Shown in pieces: positions 13,896-22,596 of a stretch of 33,792 nucleotides of DNA. Position 1 is the stretch's first letter. Each line of letters starts with the position of its first letter. Under the pieces are notes generated by a model, which made no database searches, was not told the DNA's origin, and saw nothing but the letters and a program-made list of their open reading frames with translations. The stretch is from Deltaproteobacteria bacterium. GTDB lineage: Bacteria > Desulfobacterota > JAFDED01. Made by a program: the position numbers and the translations under genes. Where the stretch lies: positions 1-33,792 of the forward strand of contig JAFDED010000045.1 of the NCBI GenBank assembly GCA_019310535.1. Direction: 5' to 3'.

Positions 13896-16100
13896 CTATT
13901 GGACCACCGCGCTCCACTGACCTATGGGGCCCAGCCCGAAGAGGGACAGGAAAAACATGATGCGCTGCTCCCTTTTCTGACCCGACTGGCCCGCCTCATC
14001 CGTGAATGTCAATCTGGCCAGCCAGCACTGGGGCTGGTACTGGATGCTGAACTCATTTTTGATCACGAAATTCTCCACCCGGTCATAAACGCCGTTGTAT
14101 ATAAAAGAAAACTTCCGCACCAGGTTCAACCGCAAACCAGCGTTGATGCTATTAATTTCTTCTTCCCCGCCCATGGCGCTCTGCCGCCTCCATTCCAGAC
14201 TTATCGAATCACGGCGATGATCCCTCAAGCCCAGGCGCACGTTGGATCTAACCACCTCATTGTTGCTGTGATCATAGCGAACCCTGCCTCCGAGATGGAA
14301 AAAAGGCGCAGGGTGAATCCACATTTCCCCGTACAAATCAGACCACGGTCTTCCATCGTCTCCCCCGTCATCAAAATCTTGCAGCCCATATCCCTGAAAA
14401 ACGCGAAGGGACGCCAGCCTTGCAAGGCCGAAGGTTCCCCGGCCGTCCAGGTGCGTGGTGAGCCCGAACCAGATGGCGTGCTGTTCTTCGGGCAGGTCGA
14501 GGAACAGGTCGGGTGCCTCTCCGGCAAAGCTCAATGGCAGGGAATAGAAAGGCAGCCGGCGTCGGTCTTCTCCATGGACTCTCTCCGTCCACAGGTACGT
14601 GATGGATGGCTCGATGGTGTGCCGGAGTTTGCCGAGCCCTCTCCAACCGGGCGCGAAAATTTTTTCAAGGCGGGTGGCCACTTTTAAGGATGCTTTTGCC
14701 ATGCCCTGGTGGAATATGTCGTCGGTTTCCTCGGGGTCTTCCTCCACGTACTCGGCAACCTCCCTAAGCGCTATCTCAGGAACCACCGTGAGGTAATTCT
14801 TCCACTGCAAGGGAACGAAAAGCGTTGGCTCGATCTTCCCGCTCAACCCCCGGGACCCCTCTTCCCGCCATGAATTGCGGAAAGTCCCGAGAAAAGACCC
14901 GTACAGAAGGCCGCGCAGAGGGCCCGACAGGGTCTGGAACTCCACTTCCGGAAGTACCTGGAAGGTGGTCTTGTCGTCAGGGGAGGTCAAGTCCTGGAAA
15001 TATCGAAATCTGGGGCGGATCACGGTGCGGTCCATTTTCCACAAAAGCTCCCCCCGGGACTCAAGATACGGAAGTGAATCATCCTTTCCCTTCCCGAATT
15101 CCTGGAGGAAATCCCGGTCGCCCACCAGGTCCAAGCGCAGGAAAGCTGAAAGCGGCCTCCCCTTGTTGAGATCGCTCCATCCTCGCAAGTGATACCGGTT
15201 CCTTTTGGTTCGGCGGAATAGCCCTTGATCTTCTTCATCCTCGCGCTTCGAATCATTCAGGTATTCGACGGACACTTCTCCGCTGGATACGGGACTCAGA
15301 ATTTTGCGAAATTCGGCCTTCAGTCCCGGCCCCCGCCGTGAAAGATACCGAGGAGCAAATGTGGCATCCGCGCTGCGAGATATGGCCCAGAAAAACGGAA
15401 CTTCCAGTAACAAGCCGTCCCGGCTGGAATGCCCGAAGTCGGGCAGCAGAAACCCTGTCTGACGCTCTCTCTTGACAGGGTATATCAGATAGGGGACGTA
15501 GAGGATCGGAACGTCCCGTACCCGAAACGTCACCTCCTCGGCAGTGGCGAAGCCGCCCAGGGTAATATCAACCTTGCGGCCGCGGAAGCTCCAGTCCGGA
15601 GGGGTGCCGTCGCATGTGGTGAACGAGCCGCGCTCGATGATGTACGTGGACTCCCCCACCTTTTCGATACGGCGGCCCGCAACGTAGAAATGCTGCTTTT
15701 CCAGGAAAAGCTGGCCGTTGATCACCACGCCTTTTCTCGTGTCCATGTGAAATGTGATAGAATCGCCGGTTAACCGGTCCTTTCCATGGTAAAAGCGGGC
15801 GTTTCCCCTGGCTTCTCCCGAGTTATCCTTGGTGTCCAGGATCACCTCGTCCGCCTCCAGCCTTGCGTCCTCCTGAACTACGATCACCGTGCCGCGGAGG
15901 GTAATAACCTGCGTTCGGTAATTGTACGTCACTTCATCCGCCTGGATATGGATGGGAGCCGCCTTTGGGTGGCGGGACAGGATGAGTGACCTCTTGCCGG
16001 CCGGATCCTTCCCCTCCGAAAGCCCTGCCCACAGGCACACGATCGTGAATGCCAGGAGGGTGTTCGCGGTCAGGTGTCGGAATAGTGCGCTGGTGCTCAT
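13896..16100 (-). CDS. lptD: LPS-assembly outer membrane protein LptD
   Basis: A 734-residue outer-membrane protein that inserts lipopolysaccharide into the outer leaflet. Residues 1-30 form a signal peptide. An OstA/LptA-like jelly-roll domain follows (HIQADEVTYNYRTQVITLRG and similar repeats), then a large beta-barrel region with alternating strands (for example VPILYVPYLIYPVKRERQTGFLLP, a highly conserved LptD segment, spelled here in part). The start at 16100 overlaps the folC stop (ATGA); the longer frame to 16175 adds 25 residues lying in folC. LptD of this length is normal. It shows the host builds a lipopolysaccharide-bearing outer membrane. Confidence 0.93.
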   Translation of the reverse strand: MSTSALFRHLTANTLLAFTIVCLWAGLSEGKDPAGKRSLILSRHPKAAPIHIQADEVTYNYRTQVITLRGTVIVVQEDARLEADEVILDTKDNSGEARGNARFYHGKDRLTGDSITFHMDTRKGVVINGQLFLEKQHFYVAGRRIEKVGESTYIIERGSFTTCDGTPPDWSFRGRKVDITLGGFATAEEVTFRVRDVPILYVPYLIYPVKRERQTGFLLPDFGHSSRDGLLLEVPFFWAISRSADATFAPRYLSRRGPGLKAEFRKILSPVSSGEVSVEYLNDSKREDEEDQGLFRRTKRNRYHLRGWSDLNKGRPLSAFLRLDLVGDRDFLQEFGKGKDDSLPYLESRGELLWKMDRTVIRPRFRYFQDLTSPDDKTTFQVLPEVEFQTLSGPLRGLLYGSFLGTFRNSWREEGSRGLSGKIEPTLFVPLQWKNYLTVVPEIALREVAEYVEEDPEETDDIFHQGMAKASLKVATRLEKIFAPGWRGLGKLRHTIEPSITYLWTERVHGEDRRRLPFYSLPLSFAGEAPDLFLDLPEEQHAIWFGLTTHLDGRGTFGLARLASLRVFQGYGLQDFDDGGDDGRPWSDLYGEMWIHPAPFFHLGGRVRYDHSNNEVVRSNVRLGLRDHRRDSISLEWRRQSAMGGEEEINSINAGLRLNLVRKFSFIYNGVYDRVENFVIKNEFSIQYQPQCWLARLTFTDEAGQSGQKREQRIMFFLSLFGLGPIGQWSAVVQ

Positions 16101-17389
16101 GTGGCTGCCATTGCGGATTTGTTCTCCCAGGCTTTGTGCGCCAGGGCTTCGCTCACGGTGTAGAAAGACCCGCAAACCAGGATCAAATCGTCCGGATGGG
16201 CATCTTCCATGGCCATGCGGATACCCTCACTGACCCCCCCGGCAACATACGCATCGCTTCCCCGCTTCTCCAGGATCGCCTGGAGCGCCGCAGGGTCGGC
16301 TGACCGCGCACCCGGCGGGCGCACCAGGAAAATGCGCTTGGCCGGGGGTGCCAGGTGCTTCAGCACTGCCCGCGCATCCTTGTCCCGCATGATGCCGAAG
16401 ACCAGGTGAAGGGATCGATAGGTAAACTCCTCGTCAACTGCCCTGGCCAGTTGACGCGCTTTTCCCGGATTGTGCGCCCCGTCCAGCACCACCGTGGGGT
16501 TGCGTCGAACCACTTGGAGGCGTGCCGGAATGAACGCTTCCCGAAGCCCCCGGCGGATATGTTCCTCGGCGACGGGGAAGTCTTCCCTGGATAACAGCTC
16601 GATGGACGCCAGCGCGGCGGCCGCGTTGGTCATCTGAAAGCGCCCGGCCAGGCCCGTCTCCAGATGGCGCAACCGGAGAGACAGCCCCAGATAGGTAAAA
16701 TCGCGCCGGTTCCGACCCCGCAGTCGAAAATCACGGTTGAGCAGGCACAAAGGGGCGCCCCTCTCCCGGCAAACGGCCTCCAGAACCGATATCACCGTGC
16801 GCTGGGTGGCGGTTATGACAGCGGGAATGCCGGGTTTGATGATCCCTCCTTTCTCGAAGGCGATATCCGCCAGCCTTCCGCCTAAGTACTCGGTATGATC
16901 CAGCGAAATCGTCGTGATCACGCTGACACGCGGGACAACCGCGTTGGTGGCGTCCAGGCGGCCGCCCAGACCCGCCTCAAGCACCACTACGTCCACCTTC
17001 TGCTCCAGGAAGTATAACAGCGCCAGGGTGGTGGTGAACTCGAAAAACGTATAGGAAAGGCCTTCCGCCCTGGCCCGCATCCAGTCCGTCAACCTGACAA
17101 GGTCCTCCACCGGGATGGGGCGGTCGCCCGCCTGTATCCGTTCGGTAAAGTCCAGCAGGTGCGGCGATGTATACAGGCCGGCGTTGTATCCTGCCGCCTG
17201 GAGGATGGCGTGTATGAAAGCGGACACCGAGCCCTTCCCGCTGGTTCCGGCCACGTGCACAAACCTGAGACAGCGGTGGGGGTCGCCCACCCTGGCCAGC
17301 AGTTGATTGACGGACTCCAGGCCGGGCCGGATGCCGAAGACCTCCAGGCCGAACAGATATCGCAGGGTCTCGGAATAAGACGCGTCCAT
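16097..17389 (-). CDS. folC: folylpolyglutamate synthase / dihydrofolate synthase
   Basis: A 430-residue Mur-ligase-fold enzyme that adds glutamate to dihydropteroate and folates. The ATP-binding P-loop GTSGKGS is at residues 48-54, followed by YTSPHLLDFTERI, EAGLGGRLDATN, the SLDHTEYLG motif and, in the C-terminal domain, VLDGAHNPGKA. The start is uncertain: ATGs at 17389, 17398 and further upstream are in frame and none has a strong ribosome binding site. The one at 17389 leaves the N-terminus closest to the family length. It overlaps lptD by ATGA. Confidence 0.93.
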   Translation of the reverse strand: MDASYSETLRYLFGLEVFGIRPGLESVNQLLARVGDPHRCLRFVHVAGTSGKGSVSAFIHAILQAAGYNAGLYTSPHLLDFTERIQAGDRPIPVEDLVRLTDWMRARAEGLSYTFFEFTTTLALLYFLEQKVDVVVLEAGLGGRLDATNAVVPRVSVITTISLDHTEYLGGRLADIAFEKGGIIKPGIPAVITATQRTVISVLEAVCRERGAPLCLLNRDFRLRGRNRRDFTYLGLSLRLRHLETGLAGRFQMTNAAAALASIELLSREDFPVAEEHIRRGLREAFIPARLQVVRRNPTVVLDGAHNPGKARQLARAVDEEFTYRSLHLVFGIMRDKDARAVLKHLAPPAKRIFLVRPPGARSADPAALQAILEKRGSDAYVAGGVSEGIRMAMEDAHPDDLILVCGSFYTVSEALAHKAWENKSAMAAT

Positions 17390-17431
17390 GGCTACCATTA
17401 TTTCCGGATGGAAGAGGTTTTTACCGGGGAA

Positions 17432-17480
17432 ACAGGATGAACGAGATTCCCTCAATCCTATTTTTATCCCGTTATCCTGT
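17432..17480. repeat. palindromic element ACAGGAT...ATCCTGT
   Basis: ACAGGAT (17432-17438) and ATCCTGT (17474-17480) are inverted arms. Pairing continues inward (AACGaGAT against ATCcCGTT) with one bulged base. Shorter related words (TTATCCTGTC, GACAGGATACAGG, AACAGGATGAAC) occur near 8816, 8089 and 7872, suggesting a dispersed palindromic repeat. It sits just before folC and could fold in the mRNA. The rest of 17390-17741 shows no gene on either strand. Confidence 0.4.
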
Positions 17481-17648
17481 CAGCATTTCACATATCTATA
17501 TCTCTGGTTCGTATTCCGCCAGTCCTTTATCATCATGCCTTCATATTGTCAATATATTAATTGCCAACAAAATTTTCAAAGGAATTGTCATTCAGGGGCT
17601 GCACCTTTTTCTCTCGGAATTTTTGCGGTGACTCCTGTAACAATTCTA

Positions 17649-17676
17649 TTGACATATTTTACCTTTCCTGTAAATT
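17649..17676 (+). promoter_or_regulatory. candidate promoter of the peptide-transporter operon
   Basis: A perfect TTGACA (17649-17654), 16-bp spacer and TAAATT (17671-17676), 65 bp before the binding-protein ATG. GGGAGGT at about 17729-17735 is the ribosome binding site. Confidence 0.5.
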
Positions 17677-17741
17677 AAAGATGGGTATTATGGTTAGGGT
17701 ATTTTTGAGAGAAAACATTCTTTAAAAAGGGAGGTAATACT

Positions 17742-19289
17742 ATGAATATCAAGAAATGCTTATATATCGGATTTTCTATTCTTCTTATACCTCTAGTTAT
17801 GGCACCACTTTCTACAGCCTCGGAGGGGGGAAAGACGATCGTCTTTGCCCAGGGCGCAGAACCAATCAGCCTTGACCCGCCCAACCAGACCGATAATCCG
17901 TCCGAGATGGTCGTCCGGCACATCCATGATAATCTCGTGAACTTTACGGAGAAGATGGACATCGTCCCCATGTTGGCCACTTCATGGGAGACGACGAAAG
18001 ATGGACTCACATGGACATTTCACCTTCGCAAGGGCGTGAAGTTTCACGATGGAACTCCATTCGATGCTGATGCCGTGATCTTCAACCTCAAGCGTGTGAC
18101 CAACCCCAAGAAGCGATTGAAAAGGACTGCGCTTTACAATCCCTTTATTAAGTCTTTTGAAGCGGTTGATACGTATACGGTGAGAATCCAATTGAAAGCT
18201 CCTTTCGGGGCTCTTCTGGCACATTTCGCCCATGGCGCGGGGGGAATGGTCAGCCCCAAAAACTGGGAGAAATATCAGGATAAAATCAGCCTTCATCCGG
18301 TGGGAACGGGGCCTTACATTTTCGAGGAGTGGGTTCCTGGGGACCGTATCGTATTGAAAAGAAACGATACCTACTGGAAGGGCAAACCAAAAGTTGAGAA
18401 AATCGTCTTCACGCCTGTGCCCGAGGCTGGTTCCCGGGTTATGATGCTGGAGACCGGACAGGCCGACGTAGCATTTCCCATCCCTTTGATCGAGGTGAAC
18501 AGACTGAGGAAGACCAAAGGTGTGAAGGTTATTACGGGAGATACGGCCCGGGTGATCTATATCGGGGTGAACAACTTGAAGAAACCGTACACGGATGTGC
18601 GCGTTAGGCAGGCCCTAAACTATGCAGTAAACAAGGAGAGCATCGTAAAAAATATTTTGAAAGGCATGGCCAAACCCTCTAAATCCATGATCGGGAGCCT
18701 TGTATGGGGTTATTCACCCATAAAATCATACGAGTATAACCCACAAAAAGCCAAGGAACTCTTGGCCGAGGCTGGATATCCGAACGGTTTTGAGGCCTCC
18801 CTGTGGACGCCGGAAGGGAGGTATCCCATGGATGCCCAGATTTCCGAAGCGGTTGCCGGCCAGTTGAAAAAAGTGGGCATTACGGTTCGACTACGAAAAT
18901 GGGAATGGGCAGCTTTTATTAAAAATACCCGGAAAAAACCGGAGGAGGCTAAATACGAAATGTTTTTACTGGGCTGGGCACCCTCCACCGGGGATGCGGA
19001 TTGGGGTATGCGGCCTCTTTTCTACTCCCACCTGTGGGCGCCCAAGGGAAGCAACCGCTTCTATTACAAAAACCTGGAAGTGGATAAATATATAGAAGAG
19101 GGCATGAAGACCGCCGATCGGGAAAAGCGCAAAGAGGTCTATCGGAAAGCACAGGAAGCTCTCGTGAACGATCCACCCTGGGTGATGCTTCACGACATGG
19201 TGCAATCAGTGGGCGTTGCGGAGAATCTGGAAAACATAACCGTATGGCCCCTTGAGATTGTGCTTGTAAAGGATGCCTATTTTAAATAA
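17742..19289 (+). CDS. peptide-type ABC transporter substrate-binding protein
   Basis: A 515-residue exported protein of the DppA/OppA family (SBP type 5). Residues 1-26 form a signal peptide ending in STA; no lipobox is present, so it is periplasmic rather than lipidated. Family marks are TIVFAQGAEPISLDPP, LATSWETTKDGLTWTFHLRKGVKFHDGTPF (spelled in part: GVKFHDGTPFDADAV), the GTGPYIFEEW motif and VRQALNYAVNKESI. It should bind dipeptides, oligopeptides or related compounds and deliver them to the permeases encoded next. The isoaspartyl dipeptidase at the end of the operon suggests that beta-aspartyl dipeptides are among the cargo; that is inference. Confidence 0.92.
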   Translation: MNIKKCLYIGFSILLIPLVMAPLSTASEGGKTIVFAQGAEPISLDPPNQTDNPSEMVVRHIHDNLVNFTEKMDIVPMLATSWETTKDGLTWTFHLRKGVKFHDGTPFDADAVIFNLKRVTNPKKRLKRTALYNPFIKSFEAVDTYTVRIQLKAPFGALLAHFAHGAGGMVSPKNWEKYQDKISLHPVGTGPYIFEEWVPGDRIVLKRNDTYWKGKPKVEKIVFTPVPEAGSRVMMLETGQADVAFPIPLIEVNRLRKTKGVKVITGDTARVIYIGVNNLKKPYTDVRVRQALNYAVNKESIVKNILKGMAKPSKSMIGSLVWGYSPIKSYEYNPQKAKELLAEAGYPNGFEASLWTPEGRYPMDAQISEAVAGQLKKVGITVRLRKWEWAAFIKNTRKKPEEAKYEMFLLGWAPSTGDADWGMRPLFYSHLWAPKGSNRFYYKNLEVDKYIEEGMKTADREKRKEVYRKAQEALVNDPPWVMLHDMVQSVGVAENLENITVWPLEIVLVKDAYFK

Positions 19290-19313
19290 CGGAGAGACTC
19301 GAAAGGGTAAAAC

Positions 19314-19362
19314 ATGAAGATGCCGTTCCGTGGGTGAACCTGAACCGCGGAGGCATCTTCAT
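19314..19362 (+). promoter_or_regulatory. intercistronic hairpin between binding protein and permease
   Basis: ATGAAGATGCC (19314-19324) and GGCATCTTCAT (19352-19362) are perfect 11-bp inverted arms with a 27-base loop. No run of T follows, so it is unlikely to be a plain terminator. Such structures between a binding-protein gene and its permease genes often stabilise the upstream mRNA, giving more binding protein than permease. Confidence 0.6.
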
Positions 19363-19436
19363 TCATAATGGAATCACAGAGGGTGAGTGCAAGGATGGTG
19401 TTTTTGCTCCTCCTTGCCACTCAGGAATGTGAACGC

Positions 19437-20357
19437 ATGATACAGTACATCGCCCGGCGGCTTCTGTACCTTATCCCCATTTTTTTCGGAGTTACGTTCA
19501 TCTCTTTTTTCATTCTTCACCTCTCTCCAGGAGATCCTGCCGAATTGATCGCCGGAATGGAGGCAACCCAGGAGGATATTGAAGCAATCAGAAAAAATTT
19601 AGGACTGGATAAACCACTCCTTGTCCAGTATCTGGTGTACATCACGAATGTGTGTCGCGGAGACCTGGGCACTTCAATACGGACTCAACGCACGGTGCTC
19701 CGGGAAGTTCTGGCAAGGTATCCCGCCACGCTGGAACTTGCCGGAGTGAGTGTTCTTGTTGCCTCAATAATCGGTTTTTTCGCGGGAATCATTGCGGCCA
19801 ATCACCAGAACTCTTATTTTGACTATGGAAGTATGGTAGTCGCCCTATTTGGAATTTCCATGCCGATTTTTTGGCTGGGGCTGATGTTAATGCTCGTGTT
19901 TGCAGTAATTCTCGGCTGGCTCCCCGCCGTGGGCAGAGGAAGCTTTGCGCATCTGATTCTTCCGGCCATTTCCCTGGGAGCAAATTCGGCCGCTGTCATC
20001 GCTCGAATGACCCGGTCGAGCCTGCTGGAGGTGATCCGGCAGGATTACATCCGAACAGCCAGGGCCAAGGGACTGGCCGAGAGGATAGTATTATACAAGC
20101 ACGCAGTCAGAAACGCATTGATCCCGGTTATTACCGTGATGGGAATGCAGTTCGGCTATCTGCTCAGCGGCTCGGTGTTAACGGAAACCGTATTCGCGTG
20201 GCCCGGGGTTGGAAGGCTTATGGTGCAATCCATCTATGCCCGGGATTACCCCGTTGTGCAGGGAGCCATTTTGCTGGTGGCCATCAATTTCGTGCTGGTA
20301 AATCTCTTGGTGGATGTGCTCTATGGATACATCAATCCCAGGGTTCAGGTGGAATAA
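19437..20357 (+). CDS. peptide-type ABC transporter permease, DppB-like
   Basis: A 306-residue inner-membrane subunit with six predicted spans. The start RRLLYLIPIFFGVTFISFFI with LSPGDPAE is typical of DppB/OppB. The EAA loop contacting the ATPase is RTARAKGLAERIVLYKHAVRNALIP. The ATG at 19437 is chosen because the family begins just here (MIQYIARRLLYL); the frame is open from 19368 but the extra residues are atypical. It pairs with the DppC-like subunit 18 bp downstream. No ATP-binding subunits are encoded beside it. Confidence 0.93.
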   Translation: MIQYIARRLLYLIPIFFGVTFISFFILHLSPGDPAELIAGMEATQEDIEAIRKNLGLDKPLLVQYLVYITNVCRGDLGTSIRTQRTVLREVLARYPATLELAGVSVLVASIIGFFAGIIAANHQNSYFDYGSMVVALFGISMPIFWLGLMLMLVFAVILGWLPAVGRGSFAHLILPAISLGANSAAVIARMTRSSLLEVIRQDYIRTARAKGLAERIVLYKHAVRNALIPVITVMGMQFGYLLSGSVLTETVFAWPGVGRLMVQSIYARDYPVVQGAILLVAINFVLVNLLVDVLYGYINPRVQVE

Positions 20358-20375
20358 GGCAAGAGGGGCAAGGCT

Positions 20376-21233
20376 GTGGAAAAAATCAAAGGCGAAAGCC
20401 TTTTCCGTATAACCATTTCACAGTTGAAAAAAAATAAAGGGGCCCTGACAGGAGGGGCGATAATTTCGATCTTTATTCTCAGTGCCGTCTTCGCTCCGTT
20501 CATCGTTCCGCATGACCCGCTGGAGTCAAATCTCGATGAAGCCTTACAGACCCATAGCGCCAAGTACTGGCTGGGTACCGATGAACAGGGGAGGGACATT
20601 TTAAGCCGCATCATTTATGGGGGGAGAATGTCCCTGGCCATCGGTGTCATCGCCGTCGCCATAGCCAATGTGCTGGGTGTTTTCCTGGGTCTTTTATCCG
20701 GGTTTGTGGGCGGGAAAGTGGACAACATCATCATGCGTCTCATGGATATCCTGATGGCCTTCCCCGGTATGTTGCTGGCTCTGGCCATTATCAGCGCTCT
20801 GGGTCCCGGCATCTTCAACCTCATGATTGCCATCGGAGTCTATTCCATACCTACCTTTGCCCGAGTGGTGCGAGGCTCGGTGCTTGCTGTCAAGGAAATT
20901 GAATACGTAGAAGCGGCCAGAGCGATCGGCCAGAGCAACGTACTTATAATATTCTCCCATATACTTCCCAATTGCGTAGGACCTGTTTTGGTTCTGTCAA
21001 CGCTTAGAATTGCAACTGCCATTCTCACCGGTGCCGGTCTCAGCTTCCTGGGTCTCGGGCCACAGCCCCCCACGCCTGAATGGGGGGCTATGCTTAGTTC
21101 AGGGCGCACGTACCTTCGGATTGCCCCCTGGGTGGCCACGTATCCCGGACTGGCCATCATGTTTGTGGTCTTTGGTTTCAACATATTTGGCGACGGACTG
21201 CGGGATGCCCTGGACCCGCGACTGAAGACGTAA
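20376..21233 (+). CDS. peptide-type ABC transporter permease, DppC-like
   Basis: A 285-residue inner-membrane subunit. It begins with GTG after GAGGGG. The N-terminal HDPLESNLDEALQ and YWLGTDEQGRDILSRIIYGGR motifs are diagnostic of DppC/OppC, and the EAA loop is EAARAIGQSNVLIIFSHILPN. It heterodimerises with the DppB-like subunit. The next gene is isoaspartyl dipeptidase rather than the expected DppD and DppF ATPases, so ATPases would have to come from another locus. Confidence 0.93.
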   Translation: MEKIKGESLFRITISQLKKNKGALTGGAIISIFILSAVFAPFIVPHDPLESNLDEALQTHSAKYWLGTDEQGRDILSRIIYGGRMSLAIGVIAVAIANVLGVFLGLLSGFVGGKVDNIIMRLMDILMAFPGMLLALAIISALGPGIFNLMIAIGVYSIPTFARVVRGSVLAVKEIEYVEAARAIGQSNVLIIFSHILPNCVGPVLVLSTLRIATAILTGAGLSFLGLGPQPPTPEWGAMLSSGRTYLRIAPWVATYPGLAIMFVVFGFNIFGDGLRDALDPRLKT

Positions 21234-21255
21234 TCGGGTTTCGGGTAAGCGTGTG

Positions 21256-21293
21256 TGCGGGTTATTGCTATAATCCGCAACTCGCAACCCGCA
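21256..21293 (+). promoter_or_regulatory. hairpin TGCGGGTT...AACCCGCA before iadA
   Basis: Perfect 8-bp inverted arms (21256-21263 and 21286-21293) with a 22-base loop, in the 78-bp gap between the DppC-like gene and iadA. No T-run follows. It may tune expression or mRNA processing. Confidence 0.45.
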
Positions 21294-21311
21294 ACCCAAA
21301 TGGAGGCCGCG

Positions 21312-22472
21312 ATGTTTACGCTGATTCGTGGAGGCAGGATCTATGCCCCTGCTGAAATGGGAAACCGCGATATATTGATTGCAGCCGGTAAGATTGCCAG
21401 GATCGCTGATCGGATTGATTTTCCGCAAAGCTTTAATGTGGCTGTAGTGGAGGCCAAAGGAAAAATCGTTACCCCGGCATTCATTGATCTGCACGTGCAC
21501 ATCATCGGGGGCGGAGGGGAAGGGGGACATTCCACAAGGGTGCCTGAAATTCAGCTCAGCCGGATTACCCGGGCCGGGGTAACCACAGTACTCGGTGTGA
21601 TAGGAACTGATGATGTAACACGTCATCCCGAATCTTTGCTCGCAAAAGCCATGGGCCTGGAACAAGAAGGAATCTCTGCGTATATAATGGTGGGTTCATA
21701 TCAATTCCCTCCAATCACCATTACCGGGTCTGTGAGGAAGGATGTGGCACTTATTCCAAATGTCGTTGGAGTGGGAGAAATTGCCATATCCGACCACCGT
21801 TCCTCGCAGCCCAGCTTTGAAGATTTGGCCAAGGTGGCCGCTGAGGCCAGGGTTGGTGGTATGCTTGGCGGCAAAGCAGGCCTCGTCCAATTGCACATCG
21901 GGGAAGGTGTGAAAGGGTTGGAGTATTTGTTCCGATTGGCTGAGGAGACAGAGATTCCCATCGAGCAGTTCCTTCCCACCCACATCACCAGAACGCCTGC
22001 TGTATTTGATCAAGCTATCAGGCTCGCGCAGATGGGAGGCAACGTGGATATCACGGCTTCGGGTAAAAAGCTGAACTGGAGGATGAGTACCAGTGAAGCC
22101 CTCGGAAAATTGCTATCCGCCCGCGTACCTGTGGAGCGAATAACGTTAAGCTCGGATTCCAATGGAAGTATGCCGATGTTCGATGAAAAAGGGGCTCTCA
22201 TCCGATTGGCTGTGGGGGATATTCAAAATTTGTACGAGGATTTTCGGTGCCTGGTCTCCGAAGAAGGTTTCCCCGTCTCAGATGTCCTGAAATGTGTTAC
22301 TCTGAATCCTGCACGAAGGATACGGATTGATGGACATAAAGGTTCTCTGGAAGAGGGAATGGATGCGGACCTGATCGTCTTTGACGCGGATTGGGAAATC
22401 GACAAGGTTTATTCCATGGGCAGGCTCATGGTGTCTGAAGGGAAACCGATGGTAAAGGGAACGTTCGAATGA
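21312..22472 (+). CDS. iadA: isoaspartyl (beta-aspartyl) dipeptidase
   Basis: A 386-residue amidohydrolase of peptidase family M38 that cleaves beta-aspartyl dipeptides left by protein ageing or cyanophycin breakdown. Metal ligands are H61 and H63 (DLHVH), with E70 in GGGGEGG for substrate contact; further on are LVQLHIGEG, THITRT and the LSSDSNGS aspartate. The ISDHRSSQPS motif is present, but the residue matching the carboxylated bridging lysine of E. coli IadA appears to be glutamate (GVGEIAISDH, E157). GGAGG five bases before ATG decides the start; a longer frame from 21255 lies in the hairpin region. It ends the peptide-transporter operon, linking import and hydrolysis. Confidence 0.9.
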   Translation: MFTLIRGGRIYAPAEMGNRDILIAAGKIARIADRIDFPQSFNVAVVEAKGKIVTPAFIDLHVHIIGGGGEGGHSTRVPEIQLSRITRAGVTTVLGVIGTDDVTRHPESLLAKAMGLEQEGISAYIMVGSYQFPPITITGSVRKDVALIPNVVGVGEIAISDHRSSQPSFEDLAKVAAEARVGGMLGGKAGLVQLHIGEGVKGLEYLFRLAEETEIPIEQFLPTHITRTPAVFDQAIRLAQMGGNVDITASGKKLNWRMSTSEALGKLLSARVPVERITLSSDSNGSMPMFDEKGALIRLAVGDIQNLYEDFRCLVSEEGFPVSDVLKCVTLNPARRIRIDGHKGSLEEGMDADLIVFDADWEIDKVYSMGRLMVSEGKPMVKGTFE

Positions 22473-22596
22473 GTTCTCTCAACCACGTTATTGCTGATAT
22501 TTTCAGGTAAAGGACACACAGGAATGCCGGCAGAGCCGCTTGGCTACCATTTCTCTTGCTGATGTCATGTACCACCAAACACCAGTATCACCACAC

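Noticed and set aside
13887..14687. 266-codon plus-strand frame
   Set aside because: Antisense to the lptD barrel region; no recognisable domain.
17524..17552. minus-strand TTGACA with a TAAAGG box, possible folC promoter
   Set aside because: The -10 box is poor and it lies more than 130 bp before folC with a palindrome between; too weak to list.
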